A stretch of DNA of 64,000 nt, from assembly GCF_001690495.1 (NCBI RefSeq), contig NZ_LZGS01000027.1, positions 1 to 64,000 of the forward strand, read 5' to 3'. Below the pieces are notes generated by a model, which saw only the letters and a program-made list of their open reading frames with translations, did not search any database and had not been told where the DNA came from. The position numbers and the translations under genes were made by a program. Source of the DNA: Gilliamella sp. App4-10. Its GTDB lineage: Bacteria > Pseudomonadota > Gammaproteobacteria > Enterobacterales > Orbaceae. Each line of letters begins with the position of its first letter. Within the stretch, counting starts at the first letter, position 1. This document shows, piece by piece, positions 41,486 to 51,192 of this stretch.

Positions 41486-42055
41486 ATGATAGACCAAAAA
41501 GTAAAGCGTTGCGGTTGGGTAACAAATGATCCGCTGTATATCGATTATCATGACAACGAATGGGGCATAGCCCAATATGATAGCCTTAAACTATTTGAAA
41601 AAATTTGTTTAGAAGGACAACAAGCCGGTTTATCGTGGATCACTGTACTAAAAAAACGGCAAGAATATTGCCGTTGTTTTTTTGATTTTAATCCTGAAAA
41701 AATTGTTCAATTGACCGAAGAAGACATTGAATTATTTATGGAAAACAAAGGATTAATCCGTAACCGTCTCAAGCTCAATAGTATAATCAAAAATGCTCAA
41801 GCGTATTTATTAATGCAAAAAAATAACGAAGATTTTTCACAATTTATTTGGTCTTTTGTTGGGGGTAAGCCGATGATTAACCACTATAAAGACAAGAGTG
41901 AAGTCCCCGTGAGCACCGAACTATCTGACCAGATGTCAAAGGCATTAAAAAAGAGGGGCTTTAGTTTTGTTGGCTCAACGATTTGTTATGCATTTATGCA
42001 ATCAATGGGACTAATCAATGACCATTTTGACGATTGCTTTAAAAAAGGATATTGA
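41486..42055 (+). CDS. tag: DNA-3-methyladenine glycosylase I
   Basis: Removes 3-methyladenine from alkylated DNA. CGWVTNDPLYIDYHDNEWG and LFEKICLEGQQAGLSWITVLKKR hold the conserved Tag residues (zinc Cys at the N-terminus, active-site Glu). The C-terminal zinc ligands (His and Cys of the HxxxC-type snap) are recognisable as NDHFDDC. 189 residues, standard. Overlaps none; the next gene starts 4 bp after it. Confidence 0.94.
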   Translation: MIDQKVKRCGWVTNDPLYIDYHDNEWGIAQYDSLKLFEKICLEGQQAGLSWITVLKKRQEYCRCFFDFNPEKIVQLTEEDIELFMENKGLIRNRLKLNSIIKNAQAYLLMQKNNEDFSQFIWSFVGGKPMINHYKDKSEVPVSTELSDQMSKALKKRGFSFVGSTICYAFMQSMGLINDHFDDCFKKGY

Positions 42056-42059
42056 TTTA

Positions 42060-42644
42060 ATGATAATTTTAAAATTATTCAATTATGCTGTTATCGCCAT
42101 TTTAGGTTATTTTATTGTTTGTAATATTATTATTTTTATCTATGCTCAACAAAAGCCCATTAATAACGCTGATACACTAGTTGTGTTGGGTTCACAAGTT
42201 GTTGGCACGCCAGCAATGGCGCCTTTAACCTTACAAATTCGCTTAGATGTAGCTGCCACTTATTTGCAAAATAATCCCAATACGAAAGCTGTTGTTTGTG
42301 GTGGACAAGGCAAAGACGAATCAGCCACTGAAGCTAGCGTGATGTTTAATTACTTGGTAAACCAAGGAATAGACGCTTCGCGAATCTATATTGAAGACAA
42401 ATCAACCCGAACAGCCCAACAATTTATATATGCCAATGTGGTATTGCCTTTAGGGAAAACGGTTGTTGTTACTAATGATTTTCATTTATTACGCTCGGTA
42501 ATGCTAGCTCAACGTTCAGGGGTGACGGATGTATCGGGATTATCGGCGCCATTGCGTTTTTCTAATTTTGATAAATATATCGCAATGATAAGAGAGCCTT
42601 TAGCATTAGCTAATTCGTGGTTATTTGATCATCCTAAAAATTAG
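42060..42644 (+). CDS. YdcF/SanA-like DUF218 protein
   Basis: Membrane-anchored DUF218 protein (ElyC/SanA/YdcF superfamily), implicated in envelope integrity and peptidoglycan-precursor metabolism. One N-terminal helix (NYAVIAILGYFIVCNIIIFIY) is followed by the domain with DTLVVLGSQVVG, AVVCGGQGKDESATEASVM and DKSTRTAQQFIYA, then VVTNDFHLLRSVMLAQR. ATG 42060 is chosen over 42018 because the latter overlaps tag without added homology. 194 residues; orthology to a single E. coli gene is unclear. Confidence 0.8.
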   Translation: MIILKLFNYAVIAILGYFIVCNIIIFIYAQQKPINNADTLVVLGSQVVGTPAMAPLTLQIRLDVAATYLQNNPNTKAVVCGGQGKDESATEASVMFNYLVNQGIDASRIYIEDKSTRTAQQFIYANVVLPLGKTVVVTNDFHLLRSVMLAQRSGVTDVSGLSAPLRFSNFDKYIAMIREPLALANSWLFDHPKN

Positions 42645-42796
42645 ATTTAGACAGAACCTTTTTTGACTATTCATTTAAACCGCTTGATTTTTAAAATGAC
42701 ATATCTTTGTATGATTAGCTAAATAAGCAACAGCTGTTTTTGCGTCTTGTCCATGGTATTATGATGTATTGCTGTTTAATTTAGAAATTGATACAT

Positions 42797-44158
42797 ATGA
42801 ATTCAGATACTATTGTCGCGCAAGCAACCCCACCTGGTCGTGGTGGGGTCGGTATTTTACGTATTTCAGGGCCAAAGGTTCAGGCTGTTGCTCAAGCTGT
42901 ATTAGGCAAATTGCCTAAGCCTCGTCATGCTGATTATTTGCCTTTTTTAGCCTCAGATGGTTCAACCTTAGATGAGGGCATTGCTTTATTCTTCCCAAAT
43001 CCTCATTCATTTACTGGCGAAGATGTGCTTGAACTACAAGGACATGGTGGACCGATTATTTTAGATTTACTCTTAAAACGTGTTCTTGAAGTGCCGCATG
43101 TCCGTATTGCTCGCCCAGGTGAATTTTCAGAACGGGCATTTTTAAATGATAAACTAGATCTTGCTCAAGCCGAAGCGATTGCTGATTTAATTGATGCTAG
43201 TTCAGAACAGGCAGCAAAATCAGCAATATCATCCTTACAAGGTGTATTTTCTAAAAAAGTAAATGCACTGGTTGAGTCATTAATCCATTTACGCATTTTT
43301 ACCGAAGCAGCAATTGATTTCCCCGAAGAAGAGATTGACTTTCTATCAGACGGTAAAATTGAAGCACAACTAAACGAAGTCATTACTCGCTTAAGCGAAG
43401 TACGGCAAGAAGCGAAACAAGGAACGCTATTACGAGAAGGCATGAAAGTCGTTATAGCAGGACGGCCTAATGCCGGTAAATCAAGCCTACTTAATGCACT
43501 GGCAGGGCGTGATGCCGCCATTGTGACCGATATCGCCGGCACAACTCGAGACGTGCTACGCGAACATATTCACATTGATGGTATGCCGCTGCATATTATT
43601 GATACCGCAGGTTTACGTGAAGCCAGTGACGAAGTGGAACGCATTGGCATTGAACGCGCTTGGCAAGAAATAGAGCAAGCTGATCGTGTATTATTTATGG
43701 TCGACAGCACAACGACAACAGAAACCAATCCAGAAAAACTATGGCCAGAATTTATTGAACGCTTGCCTAAAAATATGCCCGTCACCGTCATCCGCAACAA
43801 AGCCGATTTAACTGGCGAAGCACTAGGATACAGTGAAGTAAACGGCTACTCACTGATTCAGCTTTCAGCACGAACAGGAGAGGGAATTGCTTTATTACGT
43901 GATCATCTTAAACAAGTCATGGGCTTTACCAGTAGCACTGAAGGTGGATTTTTAGCACGTCGCCGTCATCTGCAAGCACTAGAAAAAGCAGCAGAACACT
44001 TAAATAATGGTAAGTACCAACTCATTACTTTCCATGCTGGCGAACTGCTAGCTGAAGAGCTAAGACTAGCACAAGAAGCCCTGAGCGAAATTACGGGAGA
44101 ATTTACCTCTGATGATTTATTAGGCCGTATATTTAGTTCATTTTGTATTGGTAAATAA
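42797..44158 (+). CDS. mnmE: tRNA uridine-5-carboxymethylaminomethyl(34) GTPase MnmE
   Basis: GTPase that with MnmG builds cmnm5U34 on tRNA wobble uridines. [22 protein letters not shown] opens the folate-binding domain; the G domain has [31 protein letters not shown] (G1-G2), DTAGLRE (G3) and RNKADL (G4); the C-terminal FCIGK contains the essential cysteine. ATG 42797 is used rather than the upstream in-frame TTG. 453 residues. Confidence 0.97.
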   Translation: MNSDTIVAQATPPGRGGVGILRISGPKVQAVAQAVLGKLPKPRHADYLPFLASDGSTLDEGIALFFPNPHSFTGEDVLELQGHGGPIILDLLLKRVLEVPHVRIARPGEFSERAFLNDKLDLAQAEAIADLIDASSEQAAKSAISSLQGVFSKKVNALVESLIHLRIFTEAAIDFPEEEIDFLSDGKIEAQLNEVITRLSEVRQEAKQGTLLREGMKVVIAGRPNAGKSSLLNALAGRDAAIVTDIAGTTRDVLREHIHIDGMPLHIIDTAGLREASDEVERIGIERAWQEIEQADRVLFMVDSTTTTETNPEKLWPEFIERLPKNMPVTVIRNKADLTGEALGYSEVNGYSLIQLSARTGEGIALLRDHLKQVMGFTSSTEGGFLARRRHLQALEKAAEHLNNGKYQLITFHAGELLAEELRLAQEALSEITGEFTSDDLLGRIFSSFCIGK

Positions 44159-44658
44159 GTAAATCTAAATTTACTATTTTTGAGGCTTTGTTTAACAAAG
44201 CCAAATTAAATCTCAGATATATCTTTTTGCTAATTATCGAGAACAAATATACCTTAATCAAACATTTTAAGGTAATTGAAAAATGGGGAGTTATACAGCA
44301 AGTCTTATCAAAATGGCTATATTGAATGAATTAATAATACTCATCAAACAGAAGCATGAGATTTATATCTTTTGGGTAAGTTAGAGCTAGCCAGGAGGAT
44401 AACGGAAGAATGATTAATAATTTAACGTAGAAATGACACTATAAAGCGCTAAATAACATGACTCAACTGAATATAAAACACACAGCGTAATTTTCTGCAT
44501 TATTTTTGTACTAATGATGGCGTATTTACAAAATTTTACATCAAAATGGTAGTTAATTTCGTTTTAAACGCTATACTTTTAAATTAACCATTAAAAATTA
44601 ATTTAGCTTATCTTATAAGCTAATAACTATAAAAATATTACTCGGAAGGTTGGATGTT
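44159..44658. other. 500-bp gene-free region before the accessory block
   Basis: Contains an 8-bp inverted repeat (GGCTTTGT/ACAAAGCC, 44184-44202) just after mnmE, which may be its terminator though no T-run follows. The remainder is AT-rich with no readable gene or recognisable remnant. Confidence 0.45.
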
Positions 44659-46045
44659 ATGCCGTATAAGATTACCTATCACCAGCTTTGGCAACCTTGT
44701 TTTTTGAGTATTTTTAATACCGTCTATTCCTTAACTTCGTTATTATCATCTAAAGTCTCTTTATTATTTGCGCCATTATTGCTGTTGTCCTATTCATTAA
44801 ATATGCATGCGTTATCAGCGGCTATCAAAAATGCCATTGAAGGCAGTCCTCTGTATTTAATGTTTGATAAATGTAGAAACAAAACTACTGCAATGAAAAA
44901 TTTTTTAGGCATCAGGTTATCAAACGGCACAAAAATTACATCATTAAGCAATAAATCAACGCCTATACACCCAATAGTGTTATCTAATACAAAGGGGGAG
45001 CATTTTGCTGATATTGGCTGGATGGTAACCAACAAGTAAACTTGATAGGAGTTAAATGCAATTATTAGTTCACATAGCTACAGGGGCGATGATAATGGAT
45101 ATGAGGAAATAGGTTAAGTGCAACAGAGCGTTTAACTGTTTGGTTTACCGATAAAAATAAGCGTATAGTTAAACGTAACGATATATTAAATATCTGTTAT
45201 ACTTCTATATAAGGTGGTGTTAGGCCTCACAGAAGGTAGTTCAAGTATGCCGTACGGTTATACCTAACAGTGGCATCTTTGATGGCGGTAAAGTAGATTA
45301 TTACATTGCTCCAACAAGATTATCAGTCATACAAACTAGATGATCTTATTGGCTTTTCCTTGTCAGCTAATTCAGTTTTTGCTGATATGTGAGACGAATA
45401 TGGGAAGATATTTCCCAATCTACTGCATCCGAATCTTACGGCGATAACTTTCCGTCTATTGACGATCACTGATTATAATTTGATTTGAATATAGGGGAGA
45501 GTTAGTGGGTCTACTGAATTGGCTCCAGTTGTGCAGAGTGTGAAATAACCACGAATATGACTAATGTGGCTAGTATTAGTGTATGCGTCACACTAGAAGA
45601 TCCAAAGGCAACCGAGGATCAAAAGTAAACAGGTAATCCTGTTTACAAACCAATCTTACCGCAGACATTCGTGTTATTGGGTAGAGATAGTAGAGTGGTA
45701 TTAAAATATGGTTTTGTATTGTAGAAGTGGTTTGTTAACTGCGGAACCATAAAAAGGTGTTTTGATGACGTAGTAAATTGGTGTTCTAACTTAGGTTATC
45801 GGCAAGGAATCTTAAAAGATATTACCAATGCGATTTGTTACGCTAATTATTTCCGTCATAAATATGGTAGTAAAGTATCTGGTGCTATACCGACATCAAC
45901 AGGTAACTATAGTTAATTTCGAATTGGTAGTGGTCTGTTGGTGAATGGGCACAATAAGCAATTTCTTTGTAGTAGGTTTTTCCTTTAAGGAGTACTGGGC
46001 AATTAATGAAGTTAGGTTTGTGTGCCTATCTTTAGCCTTTAGTGC
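44659..46045 (+). pseudogene. Degenerate copy of the invasin-like secreted protein gene
   Basis: Starts like the intact gene downstream: MPYKITYHQLWQ, then a long hydrophobic leader ending YSLNMHALSA, then NAIEGSPLYLMFDK. The first frame closes at 45039. Further pieces in other frames keep the order of the intact gene: TDKNKRIVKRNDI-like, the PKRVVL-free VILPQTFVLLG block near 45650, YGFVL, NWCSNLGYRQGILKDITNAICYAN near 45780 and GAIPTSTGNYS. The lectin-like final domain is missing or unrecognisable. Many indels and stops; a dead tandem duplicate. Confidence 0.8.
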
Positions 46046-46069
46046 TTAATCTTTTGTTTTACGAGCAAA

Positions 46070-46098
46070 GTGCTTTTGCTGATAAATAGCAAAAGCAC
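46070..46098. terminator. Perfect 11-bp hairpin after the degenerate invasin-like gene
   Basis: GTGCTTTTGCT and AGCAAAAGCAC around a 7-nt loop. Its right half (AAATAGCAAAA then CAC) recurs after the intact copy at about 47754-47766, so both paralogues kept the same 3' flank. No T-run, so termination strength is uncertain. Confidence 0.55.
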
Positions 46099-46136
46099 AC
46101 AAGGTTATCAAAAAATTACTTAATAGGTAGAATGTT

Positions 46137-47627
46137 ATGCAATACTATTATAGATACAAGTACTGTTGGTTTTATGTCTTAAATATCTCTAAACGTCACT
46201 TTGGACAAGCTTCTTTCTTAATCTTATTATCATCATCTAAAGTCTTTTTATCATTAGCACTGTTGTTGCTGTTGCTATATTCATTAAATACACATGCGTT
46301 ATCTGCCATTACGACAAATGAAATTGAAGGCTCTGCGCCGTATTTAACGTTTGATGGAGGTAGAACGAAAATTAGCACAACGAAAGGTTTGTTAGGTATC
46401 ACGTTATCGGATGGAACTAGAATCACACCATCAAACAATACTTCATCATCGACAAATCCGATTGAGTTACCACAAATCGATGAAACTTTTGCAGATATTG
46501 ACACGTTGGTACCTACATCAAAGAATTTTATCGACTTAAATTCGCTCGTAAGCGACCCTTATAACCATTGGGGAGATGATGATGATGATGGACAAGAGGA
46601 AAATGGGGTAAAAGCACAAGGTTATTTGTATGTTTACATCACAGATAAAAACAACAAAACCGTTAATCGTAGTGATGAATTAACTCTATGTAATGCCCCT
46701 TATAAGATGGTGTTAATAAGTTCAGAAGGCAGTTTAAAAACGCAGTACGGCTTACCTAACAGTATTTCTTTCAGCAGCGATCGAGAAACGTATTACATCA
46801 CCCCAAAATCATCTCCTGTAATTTGCTATGCTAAACCGTCTTTGAAATATGGTGGTGGTAGTGGTAATAATATCTACTTCGCCGGTCCTACTAACATATG
46901 GAGCTCAACCAAGGGTTTTATTCCTCAATCTACTACACCGACATCATACGATCGCAATTTCCCAACTACGGGTGCTCATAATTTATACTTTGATTTAGAC
47001 ATAGTAGGATCAGATGCATTGACTTGGGCACCAGTTACCCATGAGGGTATAACTGCATCTATGACGCCGGATTCAACGGGTAAAACTGTTCGGGTCACCC
47101 TGACTGGTCCAGAGGCAAAAGACCAATGGAACAATGATAATCCTAATCGAATTACTAAGCCAATCTTACCTCAGACATTCGAGTTAGTAGGAAAAGATAG
47201 TAGTGGTAATGTGATAGTAAAATATGGATTTACGTTACAGAAGTGGTTCGCCGGCCGAGGTGACAATGAAAATTTATTATCTAATCAAGCAGCATGGTGT
47301 CGCAGTTTAGGTTATCGTCTTGTACAAGTAAAAGACATTACCAACTCAAATTGTAATGGTGGTGGGGCAACTGACCGTTGTCGAGGAGCCGTTGGTGCTA
47401 CACCGATATCAAATGGCAACCATTATCAGCGTTATATTGGAGCAGGATTTTTTGCCGAGTGGGGCATCTTGAGTAATTACTCCGATGCAAACTTTTTCTC
47501 CAACAGCTACTACTGGACGAGCGATGTAGCTGGAGTCGGCTACCAGTTCTTTGTCCGCTCGAACGACGGCTCCGTGAGCAACAGCTATAATGGTAACACA
47601 TCTAGAGGGCTTTGCGTCACTCCTTAG
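46137..47627 (+). CDS. Invasin-like secreted surface protein with lectin-like C-terminus
   Basis: No assigned function. A long leader (about 57 residues) has a basic/aromatic front and a hydrophobic core ending in YSLNTHALSA, the probable signal-peptidase site. The middle has an Asp run (GDDDDDGQEENG), then beta-rich regions with two cysteines (LTLCNAPYKM, VICYAKPS) and an Ig-like stretch (ASMTPDSTGKTVRVTLTG). The last 120 residues hold paired cysteines and AAWCRSLGYRLVQVKDIT, GAVGATPISNG, RYIGAGFFAEWG, YYWTSD and SRGLCVTP, resembling the C-terminal domain of enterobacterial invasin/intimin-type proteins and lectin-like folds. The last ~130 bp is distinctly GC-rich. Probably exported; no barrel anchor is seen. 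Confidence 0.75.
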   Translation: MQYYYRYKYCWFYVLNISKRHFGQASFLILLSSSKVFLSLALLLLLLYSLNTHALSAITTNEIEGSAPYLTFDGGRTKISTTKGLLGITLSDGTRITPSNNTSSSTNPIELPQIDETFADIDTLVPTSKNFIDLNSLVSDPYNHWGDDDDDGQEENGVKAQGYLYVYITDKNNKTVNRSDELTLCNAPYKMVLISSEGSLKTQYGLPNSISFSSDRETYYITPKSSPVICYAKPSLKYGGGSGNNIYFAGPTNIWSSTKGFIPQSTTPTSYDRNFPTTGAHNLYFDLDIVGSDALTWAPVTHEGITASMTPDSTGKTVRVTLTGPEAKDQWNNDNPNRITKPILPQTFELVGKDSSGNVIVKYGFTLQKWFAGRGDNENLLSNQAAWCRSLGYRLVQVKDITNSNCNGGGATDRCRGAVGATPISNGNHYQRYIGAGFFAEWGILSNYSDANFFSNSYYWTSDVAGVGYQFFVRSNDGSVSNSYNGNTSRGLCVTP

Positions 47628-48130
47628 TTTTAGTTCTTAATTTTGGGGGTGTGGGCGAGATTATATGACAAATTAAGGAGAAGTTACCAAAGAAATTAGC
47701 CCCTGCGTAAGGAGGGGCTATGAGCTGATCACTTTGCTATTAATTTGCTATTAAATAGCAAAAACACTTTCCCCAAAAAAATGTCAAAATCAATAAGTAA
47801 TAAAAACTTAATTTTTATACTCAAGCATATAGCTACCTGAAAATTTTTAATAAGGTTTTTTAAGGATTATCACCAATTTCTATTGTGTGGAGCGTTATCG
47901 CAATTATTATTTTTAACTAAGCTCAACATTTTCAAAATTAACCAATAATTATAGCAACGATAAAATCACCTCAAAATTAGTAATAACTGATTTAAGTTTT
48001 ATGATAAAAATCTTCTTTATAGATGTAGATTAGATTTAAGGAATAAAACTATTTTAAATAATTTTATTCCTTTGCAGATAGATAGTTTAACAAACTCTTT
48101 TTTAATCTTTTGTAAATGACTATGGCAAGA
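47628..48130. other. Intergenic region with two hairpins and repeat copy D
   Basis: Holds an 8-bp stem TAGCCCCT/AGGGGCTA (47697-47720), a 7-bp stem TTTGCTA/TAGCAAA (47744-47762) homologous to the flank of the degenerate copy, and dispersed repeat copy D. No gene seen. Confidence 0.55.
47812..47852 (-). repeat. Dispersed intergenic repeat, copy D (inverted)
   Basis: On the minus strand it reads TTTCAGGTAGCTATATG then GAGTATAAAAAT, matching the core of copies A, B and E. The only copy in this orientation; it lies 3' of a plus-strand gene. Confidence 0.65.
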
Positions 48131-49066
48131 TTATTTGATCACATAAAAGTTGACGTCGCGAGCATTTCGGAGAGCATCCAGAAATTGTCCTAATGTTTTA
48201 TGGTAACTTTGATCTGGGTCATTGTCTTTAGTACATTTCTTTTCAGAAGCGTAACTTTGGATAATTGCATCATCTGTTCCTATCTTCTTAAATGATTTTT
48301 CAAAAGCATCTCCTTTTAATGTAATAAGCTGATTCCAATCATTTAAAAGGTTCTTCATATATTGGCGACCTTCCTCACATTTTATGTTATCTACATCAAT
48401 ATTTGGAATAACATATTGGACTATATCTATGAACTTTTTAGGATGATAAGGGAAGCTAATTTCTTCTTTCACTCCATCTTGTTTTAAATGCTCAATAAAA
48501 TCACTTTCTCGGTATAATTTTTTAAATCGTTCGTAATAAGATTGATGTTTCTTTAAATTTAGATCTTGTGTTATTTCTTCAGGGAAAGATTGATCAAAAG
48601 AGTAACTCCAATGATAATTGCTCCTTTCAATAAATACATCATTGACTATTTTTACAGGGAGCTCTATTTCTGATTCTTCTCCGTTAATCATTGCAGGAAT
48701 ACGATTAAGCTCTTTTTCTAACACTTTATTGTATTCATTTTCATCCATATTAGAGGTTGCATATATAATAGTGTATAGCAAATAATTGCTTTGTGTTGGG
48801 TTAATAAAACCTGAATCACTAAATTTAGCAGGCTTTACAATAAAATTGAGAGAATCATTATTATACGACATAGTGTGTTTGCCATATGAAAACGTATAAT
48901 TAACGCCTGATTTTGCTGGGATGGTTAACTCATCACCATCAATGATTACTTTTATTTCATTAGCTGTTGGATTGTCAATCCAACGTTCGATAGAACTAGA
49001 CTCCGAACAGCCAACAAGGGTTAAGCTACAAGTTAGCAACACAATATATTTTATTTTCTTGTTCAT
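48131..49066 (-). CDS. Putative lipoprotein of unknown function
   Basis: A lipobox (LTLVGC) at residues 15-20 after a short basic, hydrophobic leader marks a type II signal peptide, so the mature protein begins at Cys20 and is membrane-anchored. The mature part starts with a small domain (NEIKVIIDGDELTIPAKSGVNY) like a carboxypeptidase-regulatory or beta-sandwich module, followed by a charged helical region with two cysteines (IKCEEGRQYM, EKKCTKDND). No family recognised. It lies alone between the invasin-like gene and the HMA gene. It could be an immunity-type or surface lipoprotein, but nothing shows this. Confidence 0.75.
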   Translation of the reverse strand: MNKKIKYIVLLTCSLTLVGCSESSSIERWIDNPTANEIKVIIDGDELTIPAKSGVNYTFSYGKHTMSYNNDSLNFIVKPAKFSDSGFINPTQSNYLLYTIIYATSNMDENEYNKVLEKELNRIPAMINGEESEIELPVKIVNDVFIERSNYHWSYSFDQSFPEEITQDLNLKKHQSYYERFKKLYRESDFIEHLKQDGVKEEISFPYHPKKFIDIVQYVIPNIDVDNIKCEEGRQYMKNLLNDWNQLITLKGDAFEKSFKKIGTDDAIIQSYASEKKCTKDNDPDQSYHKTLGQFLDALRNARDVNFYVIK

Positions 49067-49310
49067 GATAATTTATTATAAGTATAAAAAAAGATGTAAA
49101 TATTATCATTTTTTTGAAAAAAATATATAAAATTAATGCATAATTTATGTAAATTTTAATTAAGACTATTAAATTGAAATGAATAGTTAAACTTAATGAT
49201 ATAAGTGATTAAACAATGATTTGACTTAGATAAAATAGGTTATAACTCAGCCCTTTTATTTTTTGATTTATTAAAGATGACATTAATATTGATGATAAAG
49301 AGGTTTTTTT

Positions 49311-49514
49311 ATGAAATTAATAGTAGATAATATAAGTTGTCAACATTGTGTTAAAACGATAACTAAAGCAATCAATGATATTGATCCAAAGGCAAAAGTG
49401 ACAGTTGATATAGCTAAGCACGAGGTTGATATCGAAAATAGCACTATTTCTCAAGAAGCCGTTATTACGGCGATTGCTGAAGCTGGCTTCCAGTTCGTTG
49501 GTGTTTCTTATTAA
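49311..49514 (+). CDS. Heavy-metal-associated (HMA) domain protein, CopZ-like chaperone
   Basis: 67 residues forming one ferredoxin-like HMA domain. The metal site CQHC is at residues 10-13 (ISCQHCVKTITKAI), and the second half has the usual AVITAIAEAGF helix. Such proteins hand Cu(I) to P-type ATPases. No CopA-type ATPase or CueR-type regulator is nearby, so the partner is elsewhere. A well-placed AGAGG precedes the ATG, and a strong hairpin follows. Confidence 0.88.
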   Translation: MKLIVDNISCQHCVKTITKAINDIDPKAKVTVDIAKHEVDIENSTISQEAVITAIAEAGFQFVGVSY

Positions 49515-49566
49515 GTTAAGTGGTTTTTGATAAGATTTTTTGCATTTATCTCTGAAAAGTACTGTG

Positions 49567-49600
49567 TCGACAAACATTCTGTTTGTCGATTTCACTTTAT
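49567..49600 (+). terminator. Probable terminator of the HMA gene
   Basis: Nine-base perfect stem TCGACAAAC/GTTTGTCGA with a 5-nt loop, followed by TTTCACTTTATTT. Confidence 0.7.
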
Positions 49601-49729
49601 TTGGTTATCGGTTTTCCAAAGAATAACTTTAAACTCTATAAGAGTTAATTAAAAATTTGATAAAATCAATTTGTTTATGGATATTTTTTAGCTAAATTGT
49701 GTGATAAAACATTGATCACTGCTGACTTA

Positions 49730-50527
49730 TTACCACCAGTGATAAAAATGGTGTGTAGGGCCATCACCTTTGCCAATAGTTAAATCATCGGCATGGCTAA
49801 TGGCACCTTGCAAATAGTTTTTAGCCTGTTTTATGGCCTCTTCTAAGTTGTTATATTTGGGTACTAATGCTGAAATTGCGGCAGAAAGTGTGCAGCCGGT
49901 TCCGTGGGTATTTTTAGTTTGAATTCGCGGAAAGGTCATTCTTATGATGCTATCTTGAGTTATCAAATAATCTGGACTTTCATGGCTTAGCAAGTGCCCA
50001 CCTTTCATTAAGACCGCTTTGCAACCTAGTTTAAGTAATTCACACCCTTGTTTTTGCATATCATCTTCGGTTTTAGCTTCGTTACAATCGAGCAGCGCTG
50101 CAGCTTCAGGTAGGTTGGGAGTAATAATTGTTGCTAGGGGCAATAATCGCTCACGAATGGTAGTTACTGCATTGGATTTTAGAAGTGGATGTCCGCCTTT
50201 GGCTACCATGACGGTATCTAATACGATAATAGGAATGGGATTTGTTTGGAGAAGATGGTGAACAGCTATGACTATCTCTTTATTCATGAGCATTCCTATT
50301 TTTACGCTATCAATTTGAATATCTTGATAAAGCGTATTAAATTGGGCTTCAATAAATTCGGGCGGGATCGCTAATACCGCATCAACTCCTTGTGTACTTT
50401 GTGCCGTTAGGGCGGTAATAACTGACATACCATATGCACCAAGTGCAGAAAAGGTTTTTAAATCGGCTTGAATACCTGCGCCACCGCTAGGATCAGATCC
50501 AGCAATGGTTAATGTAATTGTTGTCAT
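49730..50527 (-). CDS. thiD: Hydroxymethylpyrimidine/phosphomethylpyrimidine kinase
   Basis: Phosphorylates HMP and HMP-P for thiamine synthesis. Ribokinase fold: TITLTIAGSDPSGGAGIQADLKTFSALGAYGMSVITALTAQ at the start, VAKGGHPLL in the middle and TKNTHGTGCTLSAAISALV with the catalytic base near the C-terminus. 265 residues, E. coli size. Third gene after thiM and thiE. Confidence 0.96.
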   Translation of the reverse strand: MTTITLTIAGSDPSGGAGIQADLKTFSALGAYGMSVITALTAQSTQGVDAVLAIPPEFIEAQFNTLYQDIQIDSVKIGMLMNKEIVIAVHHLLQTNPIPIIVLDTVMVAKGGHPLLKSNAVTTIRERLLPLATIITPNLPEAAALLDCNEAKTEDDMQKQGCELLKLGCKAVLMKGGHLLSHESPDYLITQDSIIRMTFPRIQTKNTHGTGCTLSAAISALVPKYNNLEEAIKQAKNYLQGAISHADDLTIGKGDGPTHHFYHWW

Positions 50528-50538
50528 GATAGTATTTC

Positions 50539-51180
50539 CTATTTAGCGTGCTTGATTTTGTTAATAAGCGATAACGTTGCTTGTTGAATATCTTTTTTGC
50601 CACAAATAGCCGAAACCACTGCAACACCGTCAATGCCTGTTTGGATAATATTAGTTACATTGTTTTCATCAATACCACCAATGGCAACAGCAGGGCGCTG
50701 CTTTAGTTCTACTAACTTGGTTAACTGTTCGGTTCCCAGTGCTACTGTTACATCTTTTTTGGTTGTGGTTGGAAAGATAGGACCAATACCAATATAATCA
50801 ACCAGCTGCCAAGGCGTGGTATCAAGTTGTTGGCGATTGGATACTGAAAACCCTAACCATTTATCTTTGCCAATGAGTTGGCGAGTGACATCGGCAGGTA
50901 AATCACTTTGTCCAATATGTACGCCATCGGCATTAATTGCTAAAGCAATATCCACGTGATCATTTATAAATAGCGGGACAGGTGTATCACTTAGCGTTTC
51001 TTTCAATGCTAATGCTGCTTGATACCAATCTTTACCTGCCAGTTCTTTTTCTGATCTTAACTGTATAGCAGTTACGCCATTTTTGACAGCAATTTTAGTT
51101 GTATTGACCATACCACTAATACCACCGCAAAGTAGTGGTTCGAGCACTAAATAAAGGGTTAAATCCAATTGTTTTTTCAT
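50539..51180 (-). CDS. thiE: Thiamine phosphate synthase
   Basis: Joins HMP-PP and thiazole phosphate to thiamine phosphate. TIM barrel with VTAIQLRSEKEL, PLFINDHVDIALAINADGVHIGQSDLP (Mg and pyrophosphate site), LGFSVSN and the IGIGPIFPTTTKKD and AIGGIDENNV loops. 213 residues. Separated from thiM and thiD by 12 and 11 bp, so one transcript. Confidence 0.95.
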   Translation of the reverse strand: MKKQLDLTLYLVLEPLLCGGISGMVNTTKIAVKNGVTAIQLRSEKELAGKDWYQAALALKETLSDTPVPLFINDHVDIALAINADGVHIGQSDLPADVTRQLIGKDKWLGFSVSNRQQLDTTPWQLVDYIGIGPIFPTTTKKDVTVALGTEQLTKLVELKQRPAVAIGGIDENNVTNIIQTGIDGVAVVSAICGKKDIQQATLSLINKIKHAK

Positions 51181-51192
51181 TTGATACCCTTA

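Noticed and set aside
43165-43542. Antisense frame over mnmE, and similar long antisense frames over pncB, ftsK and kdsD
   Set aside because: Shadows of the real genes in GC-skewed frames, without ribosome-binding sites or recognisable proteins.
44659-49100. A complete diversity-generating retroelement locus
   Set aside because: No reverse transcriptase, accessory gene or template repeat is visible here, so only a possible remote target can be argued.
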